64,000 bases of DNA from Mesorhizobium sp. B2-4-15 (GTDB taxonomy: Bacteria > Pseudomonadota > Alphaproteobacteria > Rhizobiales > Rhizobiaceae). Where the stretch lies: NCBI RefSeq assembly GCF_006658505.1, contig NZ_VFUZ01000005.1, positions 1 to 64,000 of the forward strand. Reading direction: 5' to 3'. Positions 1 to 8,648 of the stretch are shown here, in pieces. Made by a program: the position numbers and the translations under genes. Numbering within the stretch: the first letter of the stretch is position 1; every line of letters starts with the position of its first letter. The notes below the pieces were generated by a model. The model ran no database searches. It was not told the origin of the DNA and saw only the letters and a program-made list of their open reading frames with translations.

Positions 1-46
1 CCGTCCAGCCTGCATCTTGAATCACAAAACGGAGCCCGTGGGAATC

Positions 47-1429
47 CTACGATTCTCTCAAGCTATGAAACGCTCTAAAGCCCCCAGCTAGAGGCGCCAT
101 TGCTCGGGCGATGCCCAGCAACCGCGATTCCGACCAGCGTCTGCCGACCAGTTGCAGACCGATCGGCAGGCCGACGCTATCCTGTCCGCACGGCATCGAA
201 AGGGCCGGGTGGCCGCTATAGTTGAAGACGGCGCCATAGGCCGGCAGCATCCAGTAGTTCTGGTCCTGGCCGTCGACCTTGATCGGCGCACCGGGTTCGC
301 AATGCGGGAAGGCCGTGGTCATGGTCACCGGGCAAAGCAGCGCGTCATGGCTCTCGAAAAAAGCATCCCAGGCGAGGATGGACCGGTCGCGGCGGGCGAG
401 CACCTCGAACCAGCGGGAGATCTGTGTCGGCTCTTCCGGCGGCTCCGGTTGTGCGGCTTCCAGCATCATGCCGATCAGCGTTCCCCCCTGGGCAAGATCG
501 TCGTGCAGATCGAGCCTGGGCAGCTTCGCTTCCTCGACGATGGCGCCGGCCGATTGCAGTTGCCTTGCGAGATTTTCGACCGCCGCACTGATGTCGCCGG
601 CGACCGGGAAGCCGGGAAAGGTCGATGCAAAGGCGATGCGCACTGTCTGGAGGTCCAGCTTCGGCAAGGCCTCGACTGGCACCGGCGCAAGATCGGTGTC
701 GCACCCATCCGGCCCGGCGATGATTCGGTAGATCAACGACAGATCGTCCACGCTGCGCGCCAGCGGCCCGAGGCAGGACATCAGCCGCACGCTGCGCGGG
801 GCGCTGCCCGGGTCGGGGAAAGCGCCGGCCAGCGAGACGCGGCGCTCCGTCGGCTTGAGCCCATAGACACCGCAGAAGGCGGCGGGCAGCCGGATCGAAT
901 CCTGCATGTCGGTCCCGACATCGAACGGCGTCATGCCAGTGGCAACCGCCGCTGCGGCGCCGCCGCTGGAGCCACCTGCGGTCCGCTCAAGGTTCCAGGG
1001 ATTGCCGGTGCGGCCGAACAGCGGATTGTTCGACTGCCAGTCGGAAAGCATGGTCGCGACATTGGTCTTCGCGAAGAGATTGCCGCCGGCCGCCTTCAAT
1101 CTGAGAACCACCGGACTGTCCTGCCTGGCGACGTAGTCGGCGAAAGGCGGGAATCCGACCGTGGTCTTCATGCCCGCCGTCTCGTGCGTGTCTTTCAGCG
1201 TGAAGGGAACGCCATGCAAAAGCCCGAGCGCTTCACCGCGCGCCACCGCCGCGTCGGCATTTCTTGCCCGCTCGCGCGCGCCTTCCCTGTCGAGCAAAAT
1301 GACGGCGTTGACCGCTCCATTGTGGCTATCGATCTGCGCGAAGTGGGCGTCGAGTGCTTCGACGGCAGAAATCTTGCGCTTGGCGATAGCGGCGGCGAGA
1401 TCGGTGGTCGAGGAAAAGGTGGCGTCCAT
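47..1429 (-). CDS. Amidase signature family protein
   Basis: Amidase of the Ser-cisSer-Lys family, which hydrolyses carbon-nitrogen amide bonds; the substrate cannot be told from sequence. The 460 residues are full length for the family. The triad is visible: Lys79 in FTLKD, Ser154 in the Gly/Ser-rich GGSSGG loop and Ser178 as nucleophile in DSIRLPA. The loop before the nucleophile is unusual. Family members normally read GGSIR and use the glycines for the oxyanion hole, but here the residues are Met175-Gln176-Asp177-Ser178. The enzyme may therefore have altered or reduced activity. It stands alone on the minus strand, with about 170 bases before the next gene. Confidence 0.88.
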   Translation of the reverse strand: MDATFSSTTDLAAAIAKRKISAVEALDAHFAQIDSHNGAVNAVILLDREGARERARNADAAVARGEALGLLHGVPFTLKDTHETAGMKTTVGFPPFADYVARQDSPVVLRLKAAGGNLFAKTNVATMLSDWQSNNPLFGRTGNPWNLERTAGGSSGGAAAAVATGMTPFDVGTDMQDSIRLPAAFCGVYGLKPTERRVSLAGAFPDPGSAPRSVRLMSCLGPLARSVDDLSLIYRIIAGPDGCDTDLAPVPVEALPKLDLQTVRIAFASTFPGFPVAGDISAAVENLARQLQSAGAIVEEAKLPRLDLHDDLAQGGTLIGMMLEAAQPEPPEEPTQISRWFEVLARRDRSILAWDAFFESHDALLCPVTMTTAFPHCEPGAPIKVDGQDQNYWMLPAYGAVFNYSGHPALSMPCGQDSVGLPIGLQLVGRRWSESRLLGIARAMAPLAGGFRAFHSLRES

Positions 1430-1601
1430 GGCGAATGCTCCGGCTTGACCGCGCTCGCCCTGGTGAAGATGGCGGACAGCGGCATGACTTCAAGCCGAGT
1501 TGAGCATTCCAGCACCGGCAACGCTTGATCGAAATTGCGTTACCGAGTCGATGAAGTCAGCGCTGTCCCGCGACGTTTCTCATTTGCAATCCGGAGAAGC
1601 G

Positions 1602-2402
1602 CTACCCGACCAACGCCAGTTTCGCCGCTGCCGGCGCAAAGGGACGAATGGCGATCGCCTCTCGGGTCATGGTGACAAAGCTCGACGGCGGAACAGCCTG
1701 CCAATCGCCGCCGTCGCGGTCGAAAGGTTCGGAGACGATGCAGCGGCCGCCACCCTTGCGGAACATTGACGTGTAGAGCGTCGGCGCGTGGGCGTCGGTG
1801 GCATAGCGCACCGCGTGCAGCGCCTGTCCGTCCGAGAAGGCGGCGGTGAGTTTCAGGGCCGGTTCGAGGCCAGCGCGGCGCGAGGCTTCAAGCACCCGGC
1901 TGGTCGCGCGCGACACCGCGCCTTGCGGGTCGCCGGCCAATCCTTCGTCGATCATCAGCAGGAAAAACAATTCGGAATCGGTGGTGCCTTCGCGCTGGTC
2001 GAAAACGGCGTCGGACAGGGAATTCTCCAGCGCGCGGCGGATCCTTTCGAAGCCGCCGATCTGGCCGTTATGCATGAACGACCAGCGGCCGGAGATGAAG
2101 GGATGGCAGTTCATGCGGCTGGTGGCGCCGCCAGTCGAGGCCCGCACATGGGCGAGGAACAGGCCGGATTTGATCTGCCGGCACAGGCTCTTCAGATTGG
2201 GGTCCGACCAGGCCGGCAGGATGTCGCGATAGAGACCCGGTTCCGGCCGGTCGCCATACCAGGCAAGGCCGAAGCCGTCACCATTGGTCGGCGATTTCGC
2301 TTCCTGGGCGCAATGGCTCTGGGCAATCAGCGAGTGGCAGGGCGCCGTGAGGATGTCTTCGAGAAAGACCGCTTCACCGAGATAGGCCGCCCATCGGCAC
2401 AT
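1602..2402 (-). CDS. Class II glutamine amidotransferase (YafJ/EgtC-like)
   Basis: N-terminal-nucleophile glutamine amidotransferase of the YafJ/EgtC type. It starts MCRWAAYLG, so Cys2 becomes the catalytic N-terminal residue after Met removal. Further family features are the NGDGFGLAWY segment, the FLAHVRAST segment and FMHNGQIGG, which hold the glutamine-binding residues. The 266 residues are only the glutaminase domain; no synthetase domain is fused. The start lies 15 bases after the stop of the upstream small gene on the same strand, which suggests an operon of two. The acceptor of the released ammonia, or whether the enzyme acts as a simple amide hydrolase, is unknown. Confidence 0.88.
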   Translation of the reverse strand: MCRWAAYLGEAVFLEDILTAPCHSLIAQSHCAQEAKSPTNGDGFGLAWYGDRPEPGLYRDILPAWSDPNLKSLCRQIKSGLFLAHVRASTGGATSRMNCHPFISGRWSFMHNGQIGGFERIRRALENSLSDAVFDQREGTTDSELFFLLMIDEGLAGDPQGAVSRATSRVLEASRRAGLEPALKLTAAFSDGQALHAVRYATDAHAPTLYTSMFRKGGGRCIVSEPFDRDGGDWQAVPPSSFVTMTREAIAIRPFAPAAAKLALVG

Positions 2403-2417
2403 GGCTTCCGTCGTCCT

Positions 2418-2666
2418 CTAGGCGCGATCGGCGAGAGCCGCGGGCTCCTTGATCGCATGTGTGCCTCTGTTGTGCGTCCGCTCGTAAAGCTCGCGGACGA
2501 CTCGGCTGGCGGTAGTCTCGAACAGAAATGGCAAGAAAGCGTGAACGAGCGCGGCGCCCGCCGCTATCAGTAGGCGCGAGGAGAACCAGGCGGCGAAGGC
2601 CATATGGCTGAAATAGGTTTCGCCGACCTTGGCCGGATGAGAGGTGAAAATGCTTGCTACCGACAT
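2418..2666 (-). CDS. Small DUF6356-like protein
   Basis: An 82-residue protein matching my recollection of the DUF6356 family: it begins near the pattern IFTSHPAKVGETYFSHM and continues with one hydrophobic helix (about residues 22-48, AAWFSSRLLIAAGAALVHAF) and the conserved LPFLFETTASR stretch. Function is unknown; one membrane-embedded helix is likely. It is divergent from the Lrp-type regulator to its right and lies directly upstream of the glutamine amidotransferase, so the regulator might control this pair. Confidence 0.75.
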   Translation of the reverse strand: MSVASIFTSHPAKVGETYFSHMAFAAWFSSRLLIAAGAALVHAFLPFLFETTASRVVRELYERTHNRGTHAIKEPAALADRA

Positions 2667-2778
2667 GCTGGTCCCCTTCAGCGCTTGAGTTCTTATGTGA
2701 GTATCCTGACACGCTTCGCCGGTTCATTGGTCCCAAAATGTCCTTGTGTTTTGCCGTATCATGGGACAAACATCCCAC

Positions 2779-3249
2779 ATGGCGCTCGAAATCGACGAAA
2801 TCGACCGAAAATTGCTTGCCGAATTGCAACGCGACGGCACCCTGTCGGTCGACCAGCTGTCGGAACGGGTGGCCTTGTCGCGCAATGCCTGCTGGCGGCG
2901 CGTCAAGCGGCTGGAGGAGAATGGCGTCATTACTGGCCGCGTGGCGCTTGTCGATGCCGAGAAGCTCGGGCTTGGCTTGTCGGTGTTCATCCTGGTCCGC
3001 ACATCGAACCATGATCCCGGCTGGTTGCAGAAATTCCGCGCGGCGGTGACGGGCTTGCCCGAGATCATCGGCGTCTACCGTATGTCGGGCGACCTCGACT
3101 ATGTCTTGCGCGCCCGTGTCGCCGACGTGAAGGCCTATGACCGGCTCTACCAGCGGCTGATTGCCAAGGTGGCGCTGTCCGACGTGTCCGCCTCCTTCGT
3201 CATGGAGGAGATCAAGGAGACGACGGTGGTTCCGATGGAAGTGCGCTGA
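2779..3249 (+). CDS. Lrp/AsnC family transcriptional regulator
   Basis: DNA-binding regulator of the feast/famine family. An N-terminal winged helix-turn-helix (IDEIDRKLLAELQRDGTLS followed by LSERVALSRNACWRRVKRLE) is joined to a C-terminal RAM/AsnC ligand-binding domain (from about residue 65, with VYRMSGDLDYVLRA). With the start used here (MALEIDEID) it has 156 residues, the usual length; the frame is open upstream to 2746, but that extension would add 11 atypical residues. The gene is divergent from the DUF6356 gene. A six-base inverted pair, gtccca at 2730 and tgggac at 2762, lies just before the start and could be part of an autoregulatory site, which is only a guess. The ligand is unknown. 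Confidence 0.87.
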   Translation: MALEIDEIDRKLLAELQRDGTLSVDQLSERVALSRNACWRRVKRLEENGVITGRVALVDAEKLGLGLSVFILVRTSNHDPGWLQKFRAAVTGLPEIIGVYRMSGDLDYVLRARVADVKAYDRLYQRLIAKVALSDVSASFVMEEIKETTVVPMEVR

Positions 3250-3345
3250 GCTGTGCTCCGGCCATAGTGATGCCCGAAAGAAAGACGTTGATACTCTTGC
3301 ACGCGAATTGACCGAATCGGCATTCGCGCCGATAGGATCGATTTT

Positions 3346-3831
3346 ATGCGCGCAGCTCTCCAAACTCCCTCCGTCATCGGTCCGACTGTCGGCTTCGTAA
3401 GGTTGCCGCATGGTGAAGGACTACCGCTTCCCGCCTATGAAAGCACCGGCGCCGCCGGCATGGATCTGCGTGCGGCCGTGCCGGATGACCGGCCGCTGCT
3501 GATCCTGCCGGGAAAACGCGCCTTGGTGCCGACCGGCCTGATCCTGGAAATCCCCGAAGGCATGGAAGGCCAGGTCCGGCCTCGCTCCGGCCTTGCCTTC
3601 AAACACGGCCTCACCGTCCTCAATTCGCCTGGCACGGTCGACAGCGACTATCGCGGCGAGGTGAGGGTGCTCTTGATCAATCTCGGCGACGAGGATTTCG
3701 CGGTGACGCGCGGCATGCGGATCGCCCAGATCGTTTTCGCGCCAGTGACTCAAGTGGCCGTTGAAGAGCGTTCCCTGGCCGGCGGCACGGCGCGTGGCTC
3801 CGGCGGGTTCGGATCCACCGGCACCGCCTAA
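3346..3831 (+). CDS. dut: dUTP diphosphatase
   Basis: Homotrimeric dUTPase that hydrolyses dUTP to dUMP and pyrophosphate, supplying dUMP for thymidylate and keeping uracil out of DNA. All five motifs are visible: GAAGMDLRA (about residues 35-43), PRSGLA (79-84), [11 protein letters not shown] (96-106, with Asp99 as the expected general base), [10 protein letters not shown] (122-131) and the C-terminal [10 protein letters not shown] arm (150-159). The 161 residues are typical. Its stop codon overlaps the next start by one base (TAATG), so it is probably translationally coupled to the HAD phosphatase gene. Confidence 0.97.
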   Translation: MRAALQTPSVIGPTVGFVRLPHGEGLPLPAYESTGAAGMDLRAAVPDDRPLLILPGKRALVPTGLILEIPEGMEGQVRPRSGLAFKHGLTVLNSPGTVDSDYRGEVRVLLINLGDEDFAVTRGMRIAQIVFAPVTQVAVEERSLAGGTARGSGGFGSTGTA

Positions 3832-4490
3832 TGTCCTTTCCTAAACTTGTTATTTTCGACTGCGACGGCATCCTCGTCGACACCGAGAACCTTGCCAACC
3901 GACGCCTCGCCGAATGGCTTGTTACCGCAGGTTTTCCGACGACCTTTGAATATTGCCGCAAGAATTTTTCCGGCCGCAGCATGGTCTCGGTGCAGAGGGA
4001 GATCGAAGAGCAGACCGAGGTCAGGCTCGGCGCGGATTTCGTCGAGCGCTGGAATGCCGGCCTGCCGGATTTGTTCGCCCATGGCGTCGAGGCCGTCCCC
4101 TATGTGCGGGAATTTGTCGAGGCGGTGCGCGCGGCCGGCATCGCCTATTGCGTGGCCACCTCGGCCAGGATCTCGAAGATGCATATCACGCTTGGCCAGA
4201 CCGGGCTCTTGCCGCTGTTCGAACATGCGATGTTCAGCGCCACCATGGTCGGACGCGGCAAGCCGTTCCCGGACCTGTTCCTGCATGCGGCCAGCACCCT
4301 GGGCTTCGCGCCTGCCGACTGCATCGTCATCGAAGACAGCGTCGCCGGCACGCAGGCCGGCATTGCCGCCGGCATGCGGGTGTTTTCCTATCACGGCGAC
4401 CCTTATTCCGACCGCGATGGCCTGATCCAGGCCGGTGGCATCCTGTTCGACGACATGCGCGAGTTGGCCGGGCTGGTGCCGATCCACTGA
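3831..4490 (+). CDS. HAD-superfamily phosphatase (subfamily IA)
   Basis: Haloacid-dehalogenase-type hydrolase, probably a small-molecule or sugar-phosphate phosphatase. Motif I is IFDCDGILVDTE with nucleophile Asp10 and acid/base Asp12. Motif II is the Thr/Ser in CVATSAR (about 109-115). Lys of GKPFPDLFLHA is motif III, and IEDSVAGTQAG is motif IV with its acidic pair. A helical cap lies between motifs I and II, as in subfamily IA. It resembles the YieH/beta-phosphoglucomutase-like branch, but the substrate cannot be assigned. The one-base overlap with dut suggests coupling; removing damaged nucleotides or monophosphates would fit that neighbour but is inference. Confidence 0.87.
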   Translation: MSFPKLVIFDCDGILVDTENLANRRLAEWLVTAGFPTTFEYCRKNFSGRSMVSVQREIEEQTEVRLGADFVERWNAGLPDLFAHGVEAVPYVREFVEAVRAAGIAYCVATSARISKMHITLGQTGLLPLFEHAMFSATMVGRGKPFPDLFLHAASTLGFAPADCIVIEDSVAGTQAGIAAGMRVFSYHGDPYSDRDGLIQAGGILFDDMRELAGLVPIH

Positions 4491-4792
4491 TTTGCCCCCG
4501 GTCTTCACAGGCGGCTGGACGGGTTGGGGCTGCGTTGGGTCCAGGCGCCCGACAGCCCGAGGCGCGATGTCAACGATCTCCGGGGCAGCGCGCGAGGCGT
4601 CGTCGCACGACGTTTCGGTCATCCGCACTGGGGCGAGAAAACAGCGCATTACGTCAGGGATTCCGCCGCGCGTTCGAACGTTTGTCAGCAGACAACGCCA
4701 AAACGCTTCTGAACCAATCGCATTCGTTTGCCCAGGCAAAGAGGGCAAGATAAAATCCGCTCCACCAAACAGCACGTGATGGGGGAACTACC
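4491..4792. other. Intergenic stretch without a recognisable gene
   Basis: About 300 bases between the HAD phosphatase and the lyase gene. Short open frames cross it, but none has family features or a convincing ribosome site. The last 20 bases hold a purine-rich site (gggggaac) just before the lyase start, so the promoter of the two-gene lyase/dehydratase unit probably lies here. No repeat or terminator hairpin with a T-run was seen. Confidence 0.5.
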
Positions 4793-5596
4793 ATGGACAA
4801 GGGCAAGATTTTTCGCGACCTGCATGCCTCGACCTTCGTCATGCCCAATCCTTGGGATGTCGGCACGACGAAGTTGCTTGGCTCCTTCGGTTTCAAGGCG
4901 TTGGCGACGACCAGCGCCGGCTTTGCCTTTTCACGCGGCCTGCCGGATGGCGCCGTGACCTTCGACCAGATGATCCATCATTGCCGCGAGGTGACGGCGG
5001 CAACCAGCCTGCCGGTCTCGGCCGATCTCGAAAGGGGCAAGGGCGACAGCGCCGAGCGGGCCGCCGAAACCATCTTCGCGGCCGAAGCGGCGGGCCTTGC
5101 CGGCTGTTCGATCGAGGATCACACAGGCGATCCCGACAAGCCGATCTATGATTTTGCGCACGCGGTCGAGCGCGTCGCGGCGGCGGTGGAAGCGGCGCGC
5201 GCGCTGAAGCGCGATTTCGTGTTCACGGCGCGGGCGGAGAACTTTCTGTGGGGCAAGTCCGACCTCGACGACACCATCAAGCGGCTGCAGGCCTTCGAGA
5301 AGGCCGGCGCCGATGTGCTCTACGCGCCGGGCATCGGCGACATCGAGATGGTGCGGACCTTGTGCTCGGCGGTCAGCAAGCCGGTCAACGTCATGGCGAA
5401 ACCAGGCTTCACCATCGCCGATCTCGCCATGGCCGGGGCAAAACGCATTTCGCTCGGGCCCTGGCTGACCAATTTCGCCTATGGCATGCTGGAGACGGCG
5501 GCGCGCGAGATCCAGCAGGACGGCACGTTCGGCTTCACCCGCGCCGCCATGCCGTTCGGCAAGCTGCAGGCGCTGTTCGGCAAATCCTCGGACTGA
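4793..5596 (+). CDS. Isocitrate lyase / PEP mutase superfamily protein
   Basis: A TIM-barrel enzyme of the isocitrate lyase/phosphoenolpyruvate mutase superfamily (267 residues). Visible family segments are MPNPWDVGTTKLL near the N-terminus, TTSAGFAF, the metal-region SADLERG (about residue 79), GCSIEDHTGD (about 104) and TARAENFLWG. Members cleave or form C-C or C-P bonds next to an oxo acid; several act as 2-methylisocitrate, oxaloacetate or dimethylmalate lyases. The usual D-x-D-x-G-Y-G metal loop is altered here, so the exact reaction is uncertain. It lies 13 bases before a hydroxyproline dehydratase gene and is probably cotranscribed with it. Confidence 0.83.
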   Translation: MDKGKIFRDLHASTFVMPNPWDVGTTKLLGSFGFKALATTSAGFAFSRGLPDGAVTFDQMIHHCREVTAATSLPVSADLERGKGDSAERAAETIFAAEAAGLAGCSIEDHTGDPDKPIYDFAHAVERVAAAVEAARALKRDFVFTARAENFLWGKSDLDDTIKRLQAFEKAGADVLYAPGIGDIEMVRTLCSAVSKPVNVMAKPGFTIADLAMAGAKRISLGPWLTNFAYGMLETAAREIQQDGTFGFTRAAMPFGKLQALFGKSSD

Positions 5597-5609
5597 AAAG
5601 AGCCGTCAC

Positions 5610-6608
5610 ATGAGCCTTACCGTCGTCGACATGCATACGGGCGGCGAGCCGCTCAGGATCGTCACCGGCGGCTATCCGGAGATCCCAAAGGGCACCATCC
5701 TGGAAAAGCGCGCCTATGTGCGCGACCATCTCGATCATCTGCGCAAGCTGCTGATCTTCGAGCCGCGCGGCCACTACGACATGTATGGCGCCTTGCTGGT
5801 CGAACCCGACTTGCCCGGCGCCGACCTTGCCGTGCTGTTCATGCACAATGAGGGCTATTCGACCATGTGCGGCCACGCCATCGTCGCGCTCGGCCGCTAT
5901 GCCGTCGACGAAGGCCTGGTGGTGAAACAGGAGCTAATCACGACGGTCAACATCGAGGCGCCTTGCGGTTTGGTCGTCGCTTCGGTCGAGGTCCAGGACG
6001 GCAAGGCCGGCGCGGTCTCGTTCGAAAGCGTGCCGGCCTTCCTGTTTGCCCGTGACCAACGGATCGAATTGCCGGGCTATGGCGCGATCGGTTTCGACGT
6101 CGCCTATGGCGGCGCCTTCTACGCGCTGGCGGACTGCCACCAGTTCGGCCTTGAGTTCGGCCGCAGCCGGGTGCGCGATTTCGTCGACGCGGCGACGGCT
6201 TTGACGGACAGGCTGAAAGCGGATTTCCGGCTGTCGCATCCCGACCACGCCGATCTTGCCTTTCTCTACGGCACCATTTTGACGGATGGAAAGGACGCCT
6301 TTTCCGGCGAGGTGACGAAAAACATCTGCGTCTTCGCCGAAGCCGAGGTCGACCGTTCGCCGACCGGCTCCGGCGTCACCGCACGGCTGGCGGCCATGCA
6401 TGCTAGGGGCCAGATTGCCATCGGGCAGACGCGCACCTTCGAGAGCATCGCCGGCTCGCGCTTTTCCGGAGCCGTGGCGAGGACGGCGCAGGCCGGTCCG
6501 CACGAGGCGATCATCGCCCGCGTCGGCGGCCGCGCCTACTATTCCGGGCGTGCCGAATACATCGTCGAACCCGACGACGAGTTGGGACGCGGCTTCCTGT
6601 TGCGGTGA
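5610..6608 (+). CDS. Trans-3-hydroxy-L-proline dehydratase (proline racemase family)
   Basis: Member of the proline racemase fold family (332 residues from the ATG chosen here, MSLTVVDMHTGGEP). Proline racemases and 4-hydroxyproline epimerases use two cysteines. Here the first is kept (Cys87 in STMCGHAI) and the second position is Thr252 in DRSPTGSG. The Cys/Thr pair is the known signature of trans-3-hydroxy-L-proline dehydratase, which removes water to give pyrroline-2-carboxylate; that product is then reduced to proline. The reading frame is open upstream to 5481 inside the previous gene, but only the start at 5610 begins with the family N-terminus. The 13-base gap to the lyase gene suggests one operon. 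Confidence 0.87.
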   Translation: MSLTVVDMHTGGEPLRIVTGGYPEIPKGTILEKRAYVRDHLDHLRKLLIFEPRGHYDMYGALLVEPDLPGADLAVLFMHNEGYSTMCGHAIVALGRYAVDEGLVVKQELITTVNIEAPCGLVVASVEVQDGKAGAVSFESVPAFLFARDQRIELPGYGAIGFDVAYGGAFYALADCHQFGLEFGRSRVRDFVDAATALTDRLKADFRLSHPDHADLAFLYGTILTDGKDAFSGEVTKNICVFAEAEVDRSPTGSGVTARLAAMHARGQIAIGQTRTFESIAGSRFSGAVARTAQAGPHEAIIARVGGRAYYSGRAEYIVEPDDELGRGFLLR

Positions 6609-6617
6609 AGCGACCGC

Positions 6618-7325
6618 TTAGCCGCAGGACCGGGCCGCTTCCCGTGCCGAGATCGCCTTGTGCAGATGCACCATCATCGCGGCGGCGAACAACGGCGTCA
6701 CCAAATTGAGCAGCGGCACGGCAAGGAAGGCCGATATGACCAGGCCGGCGACAAACACCGTGCCGGCATAGCGCCCGCGCAAGGCCTTGGCCTCTTCTTC
6801 GGGGCGAAAGCGCATGGCGGCGAATTCGAAGAATTCGCGGCCGAGCAGATAGCCGTTGACGACGAAGAAAGCGGCGATGTTGATGCCCGGCACCAGCAGA
6901 AGCATGAGCGCCACGATGTTGCCGAGGATGACGACGCCGAAGAATTTTATCGCCAGCACCAGCGAACGCAGCGCCGGCATGGCGCGCCCAACCGGGTCGC
7001 GGGGATAGTCGGTGCGCTCGACCACCTCGGCGACATCGTCGAGGAACAGGCCGGCGATCACGGCCGTCACCGGCGCGACGAGCAGCGCCATCCCGAAGGC
7101 AAGCGCTATTGCCGCAATGATGCCGCCGAGCCAGCCGGCCCAGGACGGCACGCCGGGCAACAGCGTATGGAGCCATGGCAGGGCCAGCCACTCGACAAGG
7201 CTGGTCAGGCCAAACCACAAGGCAACCAGCGCCAGCAGGGTCAGGCCAAGCGTCTTGATGAACACGGCACGGAAAGGAGGCGAAAACAGTTCCAAGGCCG
7301 CAGTGCGGGCAGCGTCGAAAATCAC
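6618..7325 (-). CDS. EI24-domain (CysZ-like) membrane protein
   Basis: Integral membrane protein of the EI24/CysZ family. The pattern begins IFDAARTAALELFSPPFR and continues through several hydrophobic segments (TLGLTLLALVALWFGL, GWLGGIIAAIALAFGMALL, FFGVVILGNIVALMLLLV, VFVAGLVISAFLAVPLL). The conserved NGYLLGREFFEFAAMRF stretch, typical of this family, lies at about 150-166. CysZ imports sulfate for cysteine synthesis in enterobacteria; alphaproteobacterial homologues are mostly unassigned. I chose the GTG at 7325 because the family N-terminus begins there and a G-rich site precedes it. An ATG at 7433 would add 36 residues without similarity. Confidence 0.84.
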   Translation of the reverse strand: MIFDAARTAALELFSPPFRAVFIKTLGLTLLALVALWFGLTSLVEWLALPWLHTLLPGVPSWAGWLGGIIAAIALAFGMALLVAPVTAVIAGLFLDDVAEVVERTDYPRDPVGRAMPALRSLVLAIKFFGVVILGNIVALMLLLVPGINIAAFFVVNGYLLGREFFEFAAMRFRPEEEAKALRGRYAGTVFVAGLVISAFLAVPLLNLVTPLFAAAMMVHLHKAISAREAARSCG

Positions 7326-7470
7326 CGTGCCTAACCCCCTAGCTCCAGCGGGCACCGCCGGAAAGGCGGACGCTCCCGAGATAGGCGGCGCTGGCCGCAA
7401 GCACAAGCGTGGGTCGTGGTCGGTTTGGCGCAATTGCGGACGGAAAGCCGCTTCACAGGTCGGAATTGCC

Positions 7471-8373
7471 CTACCGCGCGAAGGCCGGCTTTCCGACCGG
7501 TATGGTCATGGCCGCGACGCCGGCGACGACGAAGGCCATTCCAGCCCAGGCGGTTGGCCCCAGGCTTTCGCCGAGGAAGACGGCGCCGATGCCGACGCCG
7601 ATCGGCACGCGCAGATAGGCCTGTGACGTCGTGCCGACCGAGCCCAGCGTGTGGATAAGGCGGAAATAGATGACGAAGGCCAGCGCGGTCGAGAACACGG
7701 AGAGGCCGAGCAGGGCCAGGATCGACGCCGACGAGGGCGTCAGCGTCCATGGCTGGTCGACCGCAAGGCTGAGCGGCACCAGCATGACCGCGCCGCAGAG
7801 CATCGAACCGGCGGCCGGCAGCATCGGATCGAGGCCCTTGAAGCCACGGCCGAAGATCGCGGCACATGCATAGCAGACCGTTGCCACGACGATGGCAAGC
7901 TGGGCCCAGAACTGATGGCCGAGACCACCCAGCGCCTGCGTGCCGATGATCAGGCAGATGCCGGCAATGCCGGCGCCGACACCAACCAATTTACGCAAGG
8001 TGACCGGCTCGTGGCGGGTGATCAGCGCTGTGAGCAGGAAGGTGAAGATCGGCGAGGTCGCATTGAGGATGGTGGCAAGGCCGGCGTCGACCGAGCGCTC
8101 GGCCGCCGCGACCAGCGTGAACGGCACGACGCTGTTGAGGCATGCCTGGAAGGCGAAGCGACGCCACGCGGCCGCATCGCGGGGCATGGCAAGCCCGCGC
8201 CAGCGGATGATGGCGAACAGGATGCCGCCGGCGATCAAGGTGCGGGCGGCGATGAAAGTGACCGGCGGGATCGTTTCGACGCCGATCTTGATGAAGGTGT
8301 AGGAGGCGCCCCACAGCACCGCCAACACGCCGAGCAGTGCCAGGTCGGTTGTCGTATCGCTTTTTTCGGACAT
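7471..8373 (-). CDS. DMT-superfamily (EamA) transporter
   Basis: Ten-helix drug/metabolite transporter with two EamA repeats (300 residues from MSEKSDTTTDLALLG). The first repeat contains VLWGASYTFIKIG and the conserved helix starting PPVTFIAARTLIAGG. The second contains GHQFWAQLAIVVATVCYACAAIFGR and ends in LGPTAWAGMAFVVAGV. Such proteins export amino acids or other metabolites; the substrate cannot be read from sequence. An upstream open extension to 8481 lacks family features. The next gene upstream, adenosine kinase, is divergent, with about 275 bases between them. Confidence 0.87.
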   Translation of the reverse strand: MSEKSDTTTDLALLGVLAVLWGASYTFIKIGVETIPPVTFIAARTLIAGGILFAIIRWRGLAMPRDAAAWRRFAFQACLNSVVPFTLVAAAERSVDAGLATILNATSPIFTFLLTALITRHEPVTLRKLVGVGAGIAGICLIIGTQALGGLGHQFWAQLAIVVATVCYACAAIFGRGFKGLDPMLPAAGSMLCGAVMLVPLSLAVDQPWTLTPSSASILALLGLSVFSTALAFVIYFRLIHTLGSVGTTSQAYLRVPIGVGIGAVFLGESLGPTAWAGMAFVVAGVAAMTIPVGKPAFAR

Positions 8374-8648
8374 GGACTTGTCGCCTTGGGGGTGCAATCG
8401 GACTTGTTCTAGGCAACGCCGCGAAGAAGTGCTTCGGCCACGGTCGAATTGTCGTAGCGCCTGGCTGTTGACGCGCACCACGTGGACCCCAATTTTGCAA
8501 GGACCGCGGCTTTACGCCTTCTCGACAGCGAACGGTCATGGCCGCCACGCCGGCAAGGACAGAAAATCGGTTGCCAATTTTCAGGGTCATGCTGTAGACC
8601 CGCCCGGGCATGGCAAGAAGCCGGCTCGGTTTTTTGGCGGAGACATTG

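Noticed and set aside
152-1528. 458-codon open frame on the plus strand
   Set aside because: It is the antisense of the amidase gene; composition is that of a GC-rich shadow frame and no family features appear.
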